Positions 53,245 to 62,764 of a stretch of 64,000 bases of DNA are shown here, one piece after another. The position numbers and the translations under genes were made by a program. Numbering within the stretch: the stretch's first letter is position 1; every line of letters starts with the position of its first letter. The stretch lies in assembly GCF_000276805.1 (NCBI RefSeq), contig NZ_AKXQ01000001.1:62001-126000 (forward strand), given 5' to 3'. The notes below the pieces were generated by a model that saw nothing but the letters and a program-made list of their open reading frames with translations, was not told where the DNA came from and did no database searches. This DNA comes from Moritella dasanensis ArB 0140 (lineage in GTDB: Bacteria; Pseudomonadota; Gammaproteobacteria; Enterobacterales; Moritellaceae).

Positions 53245-54204
53245 CTAAAACTGCCAGAATAGGCCCAAACTGCCGACGATATATTCCTCATGTGCGTCTT
53301 CTTCGAAGTCGGGACTCATTGCGACAACACTGAACTTAACGCCCACATTATGATAATAAGCGAGTAAACCTGCAGCAAGTGTACCTTGCAGGTTGTTTAA
53401 CGTTACCTCAGGTACAACATCGGGCGTATCACCTTCGATAGTTATATCATTAAAACGATAACGAATCTCTGCTGTCGCATAAAGCATGATGCCAGAACTA
53501 TTTGGTGCTAATAACATACCTTGCAAGCGGTGAGGGTGCAGACTGAGGTTGTTATAATTGGCACCTAAATCAACACCCCAGCGCACAGTACTGCCGAATG
53601 CTGCTTCACTTTGATAATTACCTACTGCAAGACGTTGGTAAACAGACAGGTCTGATTCACCAATGAGCATGAGAGGGCGGCCTATGAGTTGATCTGCCTC
53701 AGCTGTAACTTGGTACACAAGCTCATCTTCAACTTGATTGTCCCAGCCTTGTGGTGTCGTTGCATCGATTAATTCATGAATATATTTTTGAGTATCACCT
53801 GCTCTTGATTGTTCGCCAACCGCGCCAAATAATAATGACAGGCGATAAGAACTTACGGTGCTGTAACCTAATACGCTTGCTTCGCCAAATAACAATCCGG
53901 CATAGGGACGTTCGTTAGGTTGTGGGGTTGTTGCCGATATATCACTAGGCGTCCACATTTGCTGACCGAATTGATAATTCACTGCGTATTTAAGGGCATT
54001 GGGATCAAAAGCGGTTAATGCTTGCCAAAATTGATTATTTAAAGCCGGAGCTTCTGAGGTGTAATTAATAAATACAGCATTGGTATAATTGCCATCTTCA
54101 TTCGAGATCACGTCATTATGCATGCCAAATAACCAGCCGCTGGCAAAACTATAATTGATTTGGCTAAAAGCCAATAAAATAATGCCGCATAACTTAAAGC
54201 GCAT
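53245..54204 (-). CDS. lpxR: LpxR-family lipid A 3-O-deacylase
   Basis: A 319-residue outer-membrane beta-barrel protein with a signal peptide (MRFKLCGIILLAFSQINYSFA). Family features are FGMHNDVISNEDGNYTNAVFINY (the Asn-Asp pair), NERPYAGLLFGEAS near residue 95 and QKYIHELIDATTPQGWDNQ near 140, with the catalytic-type histidine. LpxR removes the 3'-acyloxyacyl chain from lipid A. The ATG at 54204 is chosen because AAGGA lies just upstream, ahead of a 17-codon longer frame. Confidence 0.85.
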   Translation of the reverse strand: MRFKLCGIILLAFSQINYSFASGWLFGMHNDVISNEDGNYTNAVFINYTSEAPALNNQFWQALTAFDPNALKYAVNYQFGQQMWTPSDISATTPQPNERPYAGLLFGEASVLGYSTVSSYRLSLLFGAVGEQSRAGDTQKYIHELIDATTPQGWDNQVEDELVYQVTAEADQLIGRPLMLIGESDLSVYQRLAVGNYQSEAAFGSTVRWGVDLGANYNNLSLHPHRLQGMLLAPNSSGIMLYATAEIRYRFNDITIEGDTPDVVPEVTLNNLQGTLAAGLLAYYHNVGVKFSVVAMSPDFEEDAHEEYIVGSLGLFWQF

Positions 54205-54518
54205 GAATTTTCCTTGTGTCATTTTTACGTCGTTACTTGTCTTGTGGATCAACAAACAATCTTAAGCATAAATTATACCAATAAATCACATTATAGATAT
54301 ATTTAATGCTTAAGTTTGTTTGGTGCTCATTATTAATAACTATGTCGAATTAGACTTGAGATACAGGTAAGCATGGTTTTAACTAAAAAAATTGCTTCGT
54401 ATAAGCATACAAAGACATACTAAGGAGGATTATATATATTTATATATATAAATAAGACAACAAGGACCGTTGTTTATTACTTCGCCCTAGTTACTGGTTT
54501 CTTGGATGGGGAATAGAA
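54205..54518. other. Divergent promoter region between lpxR and the barrel protein gene
   Basis: About 310 AT-rich bases. It contains a 9-bp AT inverted repeat TTATATATA/TATATATAA at 54430-54451 and, before it, an AAGGAGG at 54422 with no usable start codon behind it. GGGGA at 54508 is the ribosome site of the TTG at 54519. Confidence 0.45.
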
Positions 54519-55730
54519 TTGAAATCATTAATAAAATGCTGTGGGTTAATAACCTTAGGCTTTATAACGTCGAGCGTTATCACAAGTGCTAACGCTGAAA
54601 TAAAAGTACAGGGAAGTGCAAGCTTGGAGCAACGCATCTTCTTAGATCGACCTGAACAGTTGGTGGTTCCAGTGGATAGTAGTTATCCTTATCCAGTATA
54701 TCATCAAGTATCGATAGCGTTATCTCCGCATATTGAAGCTTCTTCAGAGCGTAATAATATGGTGTATACAGTGCACCCGTTTATTCGGATTGATGAGCGT
54801 GATGATGAACGTACGCATATTGACTTAAGAGAGTTCAAAGCGGCTCTTGTGACTAAAAAATGGCAAGCGTCTATCGGTTTTGACCAAGTTTATTGGGGAG
54901 TGATGGAAAACCACCATTTAGTCGATATTGTTAATCAAACCGATTATAACGAATCACCTAACGGAGAAGATAAGCTGGGTCAGCCCATGCTTAGGTTGGG
55001 CATTAATTTAAACGATGCATTACTTGAAGCTATGTTATTGATTGGCTATCGTGAGGCTGCGATGCCAACACCTGGTGCTCGTTTTAGTTTTGAGAATGAT
55101 AATAGCTATGAGTATGAAGGTTGGGGTGAAGAATACCATCCTGATATTGCCTTGCGTTATAGTAAGAGTATTAAAAATATTGATCTTGGTGTGAGCTACT
55201 TTGGCGGACATACTCGTACGCCGGAATTACGGAGTCAAACCGTCGGCGATCCAGTTTGGTATGTTAATTTAGTTGACCAAGTATCGGTAGAGGTTAACGC
55301 TGATTTGGGTCGGATCGAATTAAAAGCGGAAGTACTATATAAGGTTGTTGAAGACCAATCTACGCGCGCTATGGTGTTAGGAACTGAGTTTAAGCTAATA
55401 CAAAATAAAAATGTGGGTGTTAACTTACTTGCTGAATATAGCTGGGATCAACATGGTGTTGACGCCTTTGATAATAGTTTTCAAAATGACCTATTTGCGG
55501 GTGCAAGAATCACCTTGTTTGGCTTAAATGATAGCGAAATACTGCTCGGTCATAACTATGACTTTGACTTTAGTTCTCAGCATGGTTTTGTTCAGGCCAA
55601 AGTAAATGTCACTAAAAAACTTTCAGTGGGTATTGAAGGTTGGTGGTTTAACGTGAGCGATGATGATTACGCCAATAAAACCTACAATGATGATAATATG
55701 ATCCAGCTTACTGGTTATTATAACTTTTAA
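54519..55730 (+). CDS. Outer-membrane beta-barrel protein (porin-like)
   Basis: A 403-residue exported protein with a signal peptide ending ANA (residue 27). The mature part alternates polar and hydrophobic residues and ends in an aromatic strand, LTGYYNF, the pattern used by BamA-dependent outer-membrane barrels. Segments like QASIGFDQVYWGVMENHHLVDIVNQ recall alginate-type or proton-coupled porin-like hypothetical barrels of marine bacteria. Substrate unknown. The start is TTG at 54519 with GGGGA six bases upstream. Confidence 0.72.
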   Translation: MKSLIKCCGLITLGFITSSVITSANAEIKVQGSASLEQRIFLDRPEQLVVPVDSSYPYPVYHQVSIALSPHIEASSERNNMVYTVHPFIRIDERDDERTHIDLREFKAALVTKKWQASIGFDQVYWGVMENHHLVDIVNQTDYNESPNGEDKLGQPMLRLGINLNDALLEAMLLIGYREAAMPTPGARFSFENDNSYEYEGWGEEYHPDIALRYSKSIKNIDLGVSYFGGHTRTPELRSQTVGDPVWYVNLVDQVSVEVNADLGRIELKAEVLYKVVEDQSTRAMVLGTEFKLIQNKNVGVNLLAEYSWDQHGVDAFDNSFQNDLFAGARITLFGLNDSEILLGHNYDFDFSSQHGFVQAKVNVTKKLSVGIEGWWFNVSDDDYANKTYNDDNMIQLTGYYNF

Positions 55731-55869
55731 CGCTATCCAATTATCTTGCTTAGCGGATGGCGCTTTGCCTTAGGCTATTGAACCTTTGATTTAGGGGTAC
55801 TGTTAATCAGACATTTTTTCAGTTATTCTGATGACTAAGAGATTAGTTAATCGTATAAAAGGATTTTAG

Positions 55870-56151
55870 ATGTTTAAGATAAATCAGTATTTTGATGGTC
55901 AAGTTGCTTCAATTGGTTTTAAAGAAGCGGATAAAGAAGCAAGTGTTGGCGTGATGGCTGTTGGCGAATATGAATTCGGTACGGCCTTAGCTGAAGTGAT
56001 GATCGTGATTACTGGTGCGCTAGCAGTATTGTTACCTGGACAATCTGAATGGCAAACATTCAATGCTGGCGAGCAATTTAATGTACCTAGCGACAGTAAG
56101 TTTCAAGTTAAAGTCGTGCAAGAAACTGCGTATCTTTGTCAATATGGTTAA
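55870..56151 (+). CDS. ppnP: Pyrimidine/purine nucleoside phosphorylase
   Basis: A 93-residue single-cupin protein of the PpnP/DUF1255 family (E. coli 94). [19 protein letters not shown] near residue 26 and the end [24 protein letters not shown] are conserved. PpnP cleaves nucleosides with phosphate. AAAAGGATTTT precedes the ATG. It stands alone and ends before a strong terminator. Confidence 0.93.
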   Translation: MFKINQYFDGQVASIGFKEADKEASVGVMAVGEYEFGTALAEVMIVITGALAVLLPGQSEWQTFNAGEQFNVPSDSKFQVKVVQETAYLCQYG

Positions 56152-56178
56152 TCACGTCGATTAATACCGTCATTATAG

Positions 56179-56217
56179 AAAAGGGCGAGTAAACGTTAAG
56201 TTTATTCGCCCTTTTTA
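56179..56217. terminator. Terminator between ppnP and the DUF1244 gene
   Basis: Stem AAAAGGGCGA-TAAAC/GTTTA-TCGCCCTTTT with one mismatch pair and a T-tract on the plus strand and an A-tract on the other, so it can serve both directions. Confidence 0.85.
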
Positions 56218-56254
56218 GTATCACAAGTTCACCATTTAACGTATGGAAACTCGA

Positions 56255-56563
56255 TTACTTTTTCGGTTTAGCGTTAAACGCAGCAAGCTGTTCTTCAGTT
56301 GCTGGTAGCTGATGGTTTTCTTTCCATTCCGCATACGTCATACCGTAGATACGTTCTCTTGCTTCATCGGCAGAGATATCTAGCTCAAGCTCATCCGCTG
56401 CAGATTTATACCATTTACCTAAGCAATTTCGGCAAAAATCAGCAAGGATCATTAAATCAATATTTTGAACTTGTTTGTTATCATCTAAATGCGTTAATAA
56501 ACGTTGTAATACTTTTGCGTCCAGTTGATCTTGTTGAGCTTGCGTTAATTCAGATTTACTCAT
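56255..56563 (-). CDS. DUF1244 family protein
   Basis: A 102-residue cytoplasmic helical protein with LQRLLTHLDDNKQVQNIDLMILADFCRNCLGKWY compressed around the C-x-x-C pair, then GMTYAEWKENHQ, the hallmarks of DUF1244. A relative has been structurally solved but no function is set. It follows dsbB by 13 bases on the same strand. Confidence 0.85.
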   Translation of the reverse strand: MSKSELTQAQQDQLDAKVLQRLLTHLDDNKQVQNIDLMILADFCRNCLGKWYKSAADELELDISADEARERIYGMTYAEWKENHQLPATEEQLAAFNAKPKK

Positions 56564-56576
56564 TACGATTCCTTTG

Positions 56577-57101
56577 TTATTTCGCTGGTCTAATTAGGCC
56601 AACAATGTGGCAACTAAATACCACAACTGCAACAGCTAAGTAAATTACTGAGGTTACAATTAACCATTGTGGCATGGTATAAGACAAGAACTGCCAGCTA
56701 ATTTCATCACAAAATCCGGTTGGATTAAACAACCACGGAGCCCATTCATGTAATGGTGCCCAGCTTGGGAAATTAGGGAAGAAGTCACATGTCGAAAATG
56801 GTGATGGATTAAGCTGAATATCCACGTGTTCCATAGAAATGCGCAAACTGTAGATAGCACTGACAAACCATAATGTAAAACCACTGAAACGTATGAATGG
56901 ATTCGCTGGTGCTATTGCACCCACTAAGCCCGCTAAAATAATCCCCATCATGGCGACTCGTTCATAAACGCATAATACACAAGGCTGTAGTTCCATCACA
57001 TATTGGAAAAACAGCGCTGATGCTTCTAATCCCATGCCGGTAAGCGCAAGCAAAACCCAAGGTAGGCGTTGTTTTGGAAGGTTAGAAATAAACTGGTACA
57101 T
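56577..57101 (-). CDS. dsbB: Disulfide bond formation protein B
   Basis: A 174-residue inner-membrane protein with four helices. The first periplasmic loop has C-V-L-C (LQPCVLCVYER near residue 40) and the second loop carries cysteines in STCDFFPNF and TGFCDE, the pair that exchanges with DsbA. Electrons pass to quinone. The nhaB-dsbB order matches E. coli and Vibrio. Confidence 0.95.
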   Translation of the reverse strand: MYQFISNLPKQRLPWVLLALTGMGLEASALFFQYVMELQPCVLCVYERVAMMGIILAGLVGAIAPANPFIRFSGFTLWFVSAIYSLRISMEHVDIQLNPSPFSTCDFFPNFPSWAPLHEWAPWLFNPTGFCDEISWQFLSYTMPQWLIVTSVIYLAVAVVVFSCHIVGLIRPAK

Positions 57102-57226
57102 ATATTATCTCAAGTGAATGTAATGATTACTTGCTGTTATATCATATTGTTAGTTTTGATATTGTCGCACGAGTGTAAAGCTATGTAAGAATAAAACTTA
57201 TGTCGGTATTAAGCTATATTAAGCAT

Positions 57227-57256
57227 AAAAAAACGCCGCATAGAGCGACGTTTTTT
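57227..57256 (-). terminator. Terminator after nhaB
   Basis: On the minus strand: stem ACGTCGC/GCGGCGT with one internal mismatch, followed by seven Ts. It isolates nhaB from dsbB. Confidence 0.75.
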
Positions 57257-57286
57257 GTACTAAGTGATTAACTACTGTTACTTATC

Positions 57287-58873
57287 CTAGTGAGCAGCAG
57301 ATTTAACGACTTCAGCGGCGCTATCGACATGTGCACTAATTAAACCCATATCAAGCATCATCGTAGTTGCTGGTTCTAAGAAGTACATCAGTGAGCCGAG
57401 ACCAACCAACGTCATCACAATCGTATACGGTAATGCCATGATAACCATACGGCCATATGATAAGCGTAACAGTGGCGCAACAGCCGATGTTAACAAGAAT
57501 AAGAATGCTGCTTGTCCATTTGGCGTCGCAACAGAAGGTAAGTTAGTACCGGTGTTAATTGCAACAGCAAGTAAATCGAACTGATCACGTGTGATCGTAC
57601 CATTGACCAATGCCGCTTTTACTTCGGTAATATAAACAGTACCAACGAATACATTATCACTGACCATCGATAAGATACCATTTGCTAAATAGAATAGCGG
57701 TAACTGCTGATGTGGGTCAGCAGCAAGTACGGCATTAATCAGTGGAATGAACAGTTGTTGATCAATGATCACCGCAACAATAGTGAAGAATACCGCGAGT
57801 AACGCAGTGAACGGCAGTGCTTCTTCAAATGCTTTACCCAGTGCGTGCTCTTCAGTAATACCGTTAAAGGCAGTCGCAAGAATGATTACAGATAAACCAA
57901 TCAGACCGACAGCCGCTAAGTGCATTGCGAGACCAATAATTAACCAAACACCAATTGCTGCTTGGGTATAAAGTTTCACTCGTTCACGTTGGCTGCGGTT
58001 CGCATCTTCATGTTTATCAAAATCAACCAGAATAGTACGTACCGCTGGTGGTAGTTCAGCACCGTAACCAAATACTTTAAACTTCTCAACGAGGAAACAT
58101 GTTAGTAGACCAAAGAAAAATACCGGTACTGTAATCGGTGACATGCGTAATGCAAACTCAACAAATTCCCAACCCGCTTGTTCAGCAATGATTAAATTTT
58201 GTGGTTCACCAACCATAGTACATACGCCACCTAGCGCAGTACCAACACCGGCATGCATCATCAGGCTACGTAAGAACGCACGGTAATCATCTAAATCTTG
58301 ACGTTTCAATTCATTAACCGATGCATCATTAGTATGATCATGGTCATTTTTAACATCACTACCGGATGCGACTTTGTGGTAGATACTATAGAAACCAATC
58401 GCCACACTAATTACCACGGCAATCACCGTTAGCGCATCTAAGAATGCAGATAGGAATGCAGATACTACAGAGAAAGACAAAGCCAGCAGTGCTTTAGATT
58501 TAATGTTAATCAACAATTTTGTGAAAACATAAAGCAATAATGACTTCATGAAGTAGATACCAGCAACCATGAATATTAGCAGCAATAATACTTCGATATT
58601 GCTGACAAGCTCATGCTGTACTTGATCTGCAGACGTCATACCAATCGCAACCGCTTCGATTGCAAGTAAGCCACCAGGTTGAAGCGGGTAGCATTTAAGC
58701 GCCATTGCTAAAGTGAAAATAAACTCAGTAACTAATAACCAACCAGCAATAAATGGGTCAATAGCAAAGATAATTGGGTTTATAATAAGAAAGGCAATGA
58801 TTGCAATTTTGTACCACTGAGGTGAGTTACCTAAGAAGTTAAGCTTTGCAGCCGTGGTAAGACTAATGTCCAT
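57287..58873 (-). CDS. nhaB: Sodium/proton antiporter NhaB
   Basis: A 528-residue inner-membrane protein (E. coli 513) with about 11-12 helices. Conserved stretches are [27 protein letters not shown] near residue 140, [20 protein letters not shown] near 215 and [20 protein letters not shown] near 405. It expels sodium in exchange for protons. It is divergent from fadR, an arrangement conserved with E. coli. Confidence 0.96.
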   Translation of the reverse strand: MDISLTTAAKLNFLGNSPQWYKIAIIAFLIINPIIFAIDPFIAGWLLVTEFIFTLAMALKCYPLQPGGLLAIEAVAIGMTSADQVQHELVSNIEVLLLLIFMVAGIYFMKSLLLYVFTKLLINIKSKALLALSFSVVSAFLSAFLDALTVIAVVISVAIGFYSIYHKVASGSDVKNDHDHTNDASVNELKRQDLDDYRAFLRSLMMHAGVGTALGGVCTMVGEPQNLIIAEQAGWEFVEFALRMSPITVPVFFFGLLTCFLVEKFKVFGYGAELPPAVRTILVDFDKHEDANRSQRERVKLYTQAAIGVWLIIGLAMHLAAVGLIGLSVIILATAFNGITEEHALGKAFEEALPFTALLAVFFTIVAVIIDQQLFIPLINAVLAADPHQQLPLFYLANGILSMVSDNVFVGTVYITEVKAALVNGTITRDQFDLLAVAINTGTNLPSVATPNGQAAFLFLLTSAVAPLLRLSYGRMVIMALPYTIVMTLVGLGSLMYFLEPATTMMLDMGLISAHVDSAAEVVKSAAH

Positions 58874-59041
58874 TAGAAGTGTCCAGTATTTGGTTTAAAG
58901 AAAAATAAAACTGCGACATTCTAAGCATTTTCTGTGACGTACGCCATCATTTTTATTGATACAGATTATTGTTATTGCGAATAAAGTTATTTTAATATTT
59001 ATGTCGGAAATTAATTATTCTGTTGATAGGATCTAATTTAA

Positions 59042-59058
59042 ATCTGGTCGGACGAGCC
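59042..59058. promoter_or_regulatory. FadR operator
   Basis: The core CTGGTCGGACGAG matches CTGGTCNGACNAG exactly, and 12 of 15 fixed positions of the full 17-base consensus agree. It lies 59 bases before the fadR start in the nhaB-fadR divergent region, indicating autoregulation and perhaps an effect on nhaB. Confidence 0.85.
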
Positions 59059-59116
59059 TGTGGATGCTAACATTCAAAAAGATACAACCTGTTATATTTC
59101 CGATATGAGAAGTTAA

Positions 59117-59896
59117 ATGGATATTACTAATAGTAAAACAACAATTAAAAAGCGTCAGAATGACGGTATTATTAAGGCTAAAAGCCCTGCTGGCTTTGCT
59201 GAAGAATACCTTATCGAATCAATTTGGAAAAACCGTTTTCCTCCAGGTTCAATTCTGCCTGCAGAAAGAGAGCTTTCTGAACTTATTGGTGTTACCCGAA
59301 CGACGCTACGAGAAGTACTGCAACGTTTAGCACGTGATGGGTGGCTCACTATTCGTCACGGAAAACCGACTCAAGTTAATAATTTCTGGGAAACCTCGAG
59401 TCTTTCAATTTTAGAAGATTTAGTCCGATTAGATCCTGAGCGCCTACCTGAGTTAGTGCGTGACTTATTATCTGCGCGTACCAATATCAGTGTTATTTTT
59501 GTTCGTGCTGCGATAAAACGTGATCCTGAAAGAGTCGTTGAGATCTTAAATGAAGCTGAAGCATTAGCGGATAATAAAGATGCTTACACCGAATATGATT
59601 ATCGTATGTTACACAAATTAGCCTTTTTATCGGGTAATTTAGTGTATGCATTGATTCTAAACGGCTTTGATAATATGTATCGTATTCTGGGAAAAATTTA
59701 TTTTGATTACCCTGAAGCGCGTGTATTGGCTCAAGATTTTTACAAACAATTGAAAACGGTAGCGGAAGAAAATAAAGCCGATGACTGTTTGAATGTTATT
59801 CGTAATTACGGTATGAACTCAGGCCTACTTTGGCAGCAATACCGTGACGAAACATGGGATGATATTTGCGTCGCTTTCGAACAACGTATTAAATAA
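59117..59896 (+). CDS. fadR: Fatty-acid metabolism regulator FadR
   Basis: A 259-residue GntR-family regulator, about 20 residues longer than E. coli FadR because of an N-terminal extension (residues 1-19). The DNA-binding part AKSPAGFAEEYLIESIWKNRFPPG...GVTRTTLREVLQRLARDGWLTIRHGKPT is nearly identical to the family; the acyl-CoA-binding domain follows (ILNGFDNMYRILGKIYF near 180). It represses fatty-acid degradation genes and activates synthesis genes; long-chain acyl-CoA releases it. The region upstream has its own operator. Confidence 0.95.
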   Translation: MDITNSKTTIKKRQNDGIIKAKSPAGFAEEYLIESIWKNRFPPGSILPAERELSELIGVTRTTLREVLQRLARDGWLTIRHGKPTQVNNFWETSSLSILEDLVRLDPERLPELVRDLLSARTNISVIFVRAAIKRDPERVVEILNEAEALADNKDAYTEYDYRMLHKLAFLSGNLVYALILNGFDNMYRILGKIYFDYPEARVLAQDFYKQLKTVAEENKADDCLNVIRNYGMNSGLLWQQYRDETWDDICVAFEQRIK

Positions 59897-59917
59897 TACT
59901 GACGCAACCATATCATA

Positions 59918-59945
59918 TAAAAAAACCAGTCATTGACTGGTTTTT
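59918..59945. terminator. Bidirectional terminator between fadR and the spoVR-family gene
   Basis: Stem AAAAACCAGTC/GACTGGTTTTT with a three-base loop; the A- and T-runs let it work on both strands. Confidence 0.88.
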
Positions 59946-59949
59946 CTCA

Positions 59950-61461
59950 TTAAGGCGTAGGCGTTATACTTTGACAGAGCAGCTCAATATTACCATTGGC
60001 TTGAACTTGTTCTAACTTAACATCAAAGCCCCATAATCGATGTAGATGTTTCATTACTTCTTGTGCAGATTTACCCTCCAGCGGTATATCTTGATGCGGC
60101 ACATAACGTAGTGTTAAAGAACGATCACCCTTTCTATCAACATTAAATACCTGAATGTTAGGTTCATTGTTACTTAAATTATATTGGGCAGATAACTTAC
60201 TACGCAGTTGTTGGTAGCCTTCTTCATTATGAATAGCCGATACTTCAATATATTTACTGCTGTCATTATCTTCGATTGAAAATAAGTGCATATCACGCAT
60301 TACTTTTGGCGATAAATATTGGCTAATGAAGCTTTCATCTTTAAAGTTCTGCATGGCAAAATGCAATGTGTCTAACCAATCACTGCCGGCAATATCAGGG
60401 AACCAGGCTTTATCTTCAGCTGTCGGGTGTTCGCAGATTCGACGAATATCAGTAAACATCGCAAACCCCAGCGCGTAAGGGTTCATACCTGAGTAGTAAG
60501 GGCTGTTATACGCTGGTTGCGCAACAACATTAGTATGATTATGTAATATCTCTAACATAAAATTATCGGAGACTAAACCTTCGTCATACAGGTGATTGGT
60601 AATGGTATAATGCCAAAATGTTGCCCAGCCTTCATTCATTACTTGAGTTTGTTTTTGTGGATAAAAATACTGACTTATCTTACGCACGATTCGAATTATT
60701 TCACGCTGCCAAGATTGTAATAAAGGGGCGTTTTTCTCTACAAAATACAGCATGTTTTCTTGTGGTTCTGCTGGGAAATTAGGTTCAACAGGTTCTGCTT
60801 TTTCATTACTTTGGGGCAGGGTGCGCCACAGTTCATTAACTTGGGTCTGTAAATAATCAGTACGTTCTTGTTGACGACGTTTCTCTTCACTTAATGAAGG
60901 TTCACTCGGCCGCTTATAACGGTCGACACCATAGCTCATTAATGCATGGCATGAATCGACTATATTTTCGACAGCATCAATACCGTATTTTTGCTCGCAC
61001 TCGGCAATATAGTTTTTGGAAAATAGTAAGTAATCTATAATTGATTCAGCGTCGGTCCAAGACTTAAACAGATAATTGCCTTTAAAAAAAGAGTTATGAC
61101 CATAACAGGCATGTGCGATCACTAACGCTTGCATCGGGATGGTATTTTCTTCCATTAAGTAGGCAATGCAAGGGCTAGAATTAATCACAATTTCATACGC
61201 CAGTCCCATTTGCCCGCGTTTGTAGCTTTGCTCGGTTTGAATGAATTTCTTACCAAAGCTCCAGTGGTTATAGCCAATCGGCATCCCTACTGAAGAATAA
61301 GCATCCATCATTTGCTCTGCGGTGATCACTTCTATTTGATTGGGATAAGTATCAAGTCGGTAGTGCTCGGCAATACGTTTTATTTCGACATGATATTCTT
61401 CAAGTAATGGGAAGTTCCAATCAGGACCATCGCTAAGCTGCTTTACTTCATCTTTTAACAT
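59950..61461 (-). CDS. SpoVR-family protein (YcgB-like)
   Basis: A 503-residue cytoplasmic protein matching the YcgB/SpoVR family (about 510 residues). HACYGHNSFFKGNYLF near residue 118, VMNEGWATFWHYTITNHLYDEG near 270 and PYALGFAMFTDIRRICEHP near 330 are conserved and histidine-rich. The family is induced under starvation and is nearly always linked to prkA and yeaH, as here; its biochemical role is not settled. It starts 11 bases after yeaH. Confidence 0.93.
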   Translation of the reverse strand: MLKDEVKQLSDGPDWNFPLLEEYHVEIKRIAEHYRLDTYPNQIEVITAEQMMDAYSSVGMPIGYNHWSFGKKFIQTEQSYKRGQMGLAYEIVINSSPCIAYLMEENTIPMQALVIAHACYGHNSFFKGNYLFKSWTDAESIIDYLLFSKNYIAECEQKYGIDAVENIVDSCHALMSYGVDRYKRPSEPSLSEEKRRQQERTDYLQTQVNELWRTLPQSNEKAEPVEPNFPAEPQENMLYFVEKNAPLLQSWQREIIRIVRKISQYFYPQKQTQVMNEGWATFWHYTITNHLYDEGLVSDNFMLEILHNHTNVVAQPAYNSPYYSGMNPYALGFAMFTDIRRICEHPTAEDKAWFPDIAGSDWLDTLHFAMQNFKDESFISQYLSPKVMRDMHLFSIEDNDSSKYIEVSAIHNEEGYQQLRSKLSAQYNLSNNEPNIQVFNVDRKGDRSLTLRYVPHQDIPLEGKSAQEVMKHLHRLWGFDVKLEQVQANGNIELLCQSITPTP

Positions 61462-61472
61462 ATAGACTCTCC

Positions 61473-62741
61473 CTAAGCGGCCTGTTTCTTGAATAGTTCA
61501 CGGAATACAGGATAAATATCTTCGAGCTGACGAATGTGTTGCAAGGCGAACTGTGAGTAGTCTTCTGCTACTTTTTCATATTCACGCCATAATGTCTGAT
61601 GTGCTCGATTAGTTATTTCTATATAGCTGAAATAACGCACTCTGGGCATGATCTTATCCACTAATATCTTGCGACATAAAGGCGAGTCATCAGCCCAGTT
61701 ATCTCCATCAGAAGCTTGTGCTGCATAAATATTCCACTCATTGGCTGGGAATTTATCAGTGACAATTTTATCCATGAGTTTTAAGGCTGACGATACAATC
61801 GTACCACCTGTCTCTTGCGAGTAAAAAAACTCATGCTCATCAACTTCTTTTGCTTGTGTATGGTGACGTATGTAAACCACTTCAATTTTTTTGTAAGTTC
61901 GGGTTAAAAACAAATAGAGTAAAATGTAGAATCGTTTCGCCATGTCTTTAGTCGGTTGATCCATTGAACCTGATACATCCATCAAACAAAACATCACCGC
62001 CTGGCTATTGGGTACTGCGTATTGCTCAAAATTGTTATAGCGTAAATCAAAGGTATCAATGAAAGGTACTTTACTGATGCGCTTTTTAAGCTCTGCAATT
62101 TCTTTTTTGAGTTCATCGACAAATTGGCCTTCAACGTCGCCGCGCTGGGTTAACTCGTCAACTTCAAGTTGTAATGCTTTTACTTTTCTTTTCTTACTAC
62201 CGGATAATGCGGTACGTCTTGCGAGTGAATTTTGTAATGATTTAACAATCGCGATGTTACCTGGGTTACCGTTAGATGTATAACCGGCGCGGTGGGTTTT
62301 CATTTCAACAATACTGTTGAATTGGTTTTCTTGTAAATTAGGTAATTCTAAATCTTCAAATAATAGATCAAGGTATTCGTCTTTGGATATTTGAAAATTA
62401 AATTCATCATTACCTTCGCCACTATCACTGGCTTCACCGCCGCCAGCACCAGAACCGCCTGCAGGTGGTGGGCGATTAATTTTATCGCCGGTAATAAATT
62501 GATCGTTACCTGGGTGAACGATGGTGCGATCACCGCCTTTGCCTTGGTGAAACATAGGTTCTGAGATGTCACGAGTTGGAATACTGACACTTTCTCCAGA
62601 TGTAATATCCTGGATACTGCGATTGTTTACAGCATCAGATACCGCCTTTTTTATTTGTGAGTTATAACGACGCATAAAGCGTTGTCGATTAACGGTACTT
62701 TTATTCTTACCGTTTAATCTGCGATCAATAAAATGTGCCAT
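61473..62741 (-). CDS. yeaH: YeaH/DUF444 family protein with von Willebrand A domain
   Basis: A 422-residue protein (E. coli YeaH 427). The N-terminus [23 protein letters not shown] and the glycine-rich [15 protein letters not shown] segment near residue 100 are typical, and the C-terminal vWA domain shows [23 protein letters not shown] near 247 with the DxSxS metal site. It works with PrkA in a stress and stationary-phase signalling unit. It follows prkA by 23 bases. Confidence 0.94.
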   Translation of the reverse strand: MAHFIDRRLNGKNKSTVNRQRFMRRYNSQIKKAVSDAVNNRSIQDITSGESVSIPTRDISEPMFHQGKGGDRTIVHPGNDQFITGDKINRPPPAGGSGAGGGEASDSGEGNDEFNFQISKDEYLDLLFEDLELPNLQENQFNSIVEMKTHRAGYTSNGNPGNIAIVKSLQNSLARRTALSGSKKRKVKALQLEVDELTQRGDVEGQFVDELKKEIAELKKRISKVPFIDTFDLRYNNFEQYAVPNSQAVMFCLMDVSGSMDQPTKDMAKRFYILLYLFLTRTYKKIEVVYIRHHTQAKEVDEHEFFYSQETGGTIVSSALKLMDKIVTDKFPANEWNIYAAQASDGDNWADDSPLCRKILVDKIMPRVRYFSYIEITNRAHQTLWREYEKVAEDYSQFALQHIRQLEDIYPVFRELFKKQAA

Positions 62742-62764
62742 CTCATACCCCCTAACAAAATCTA

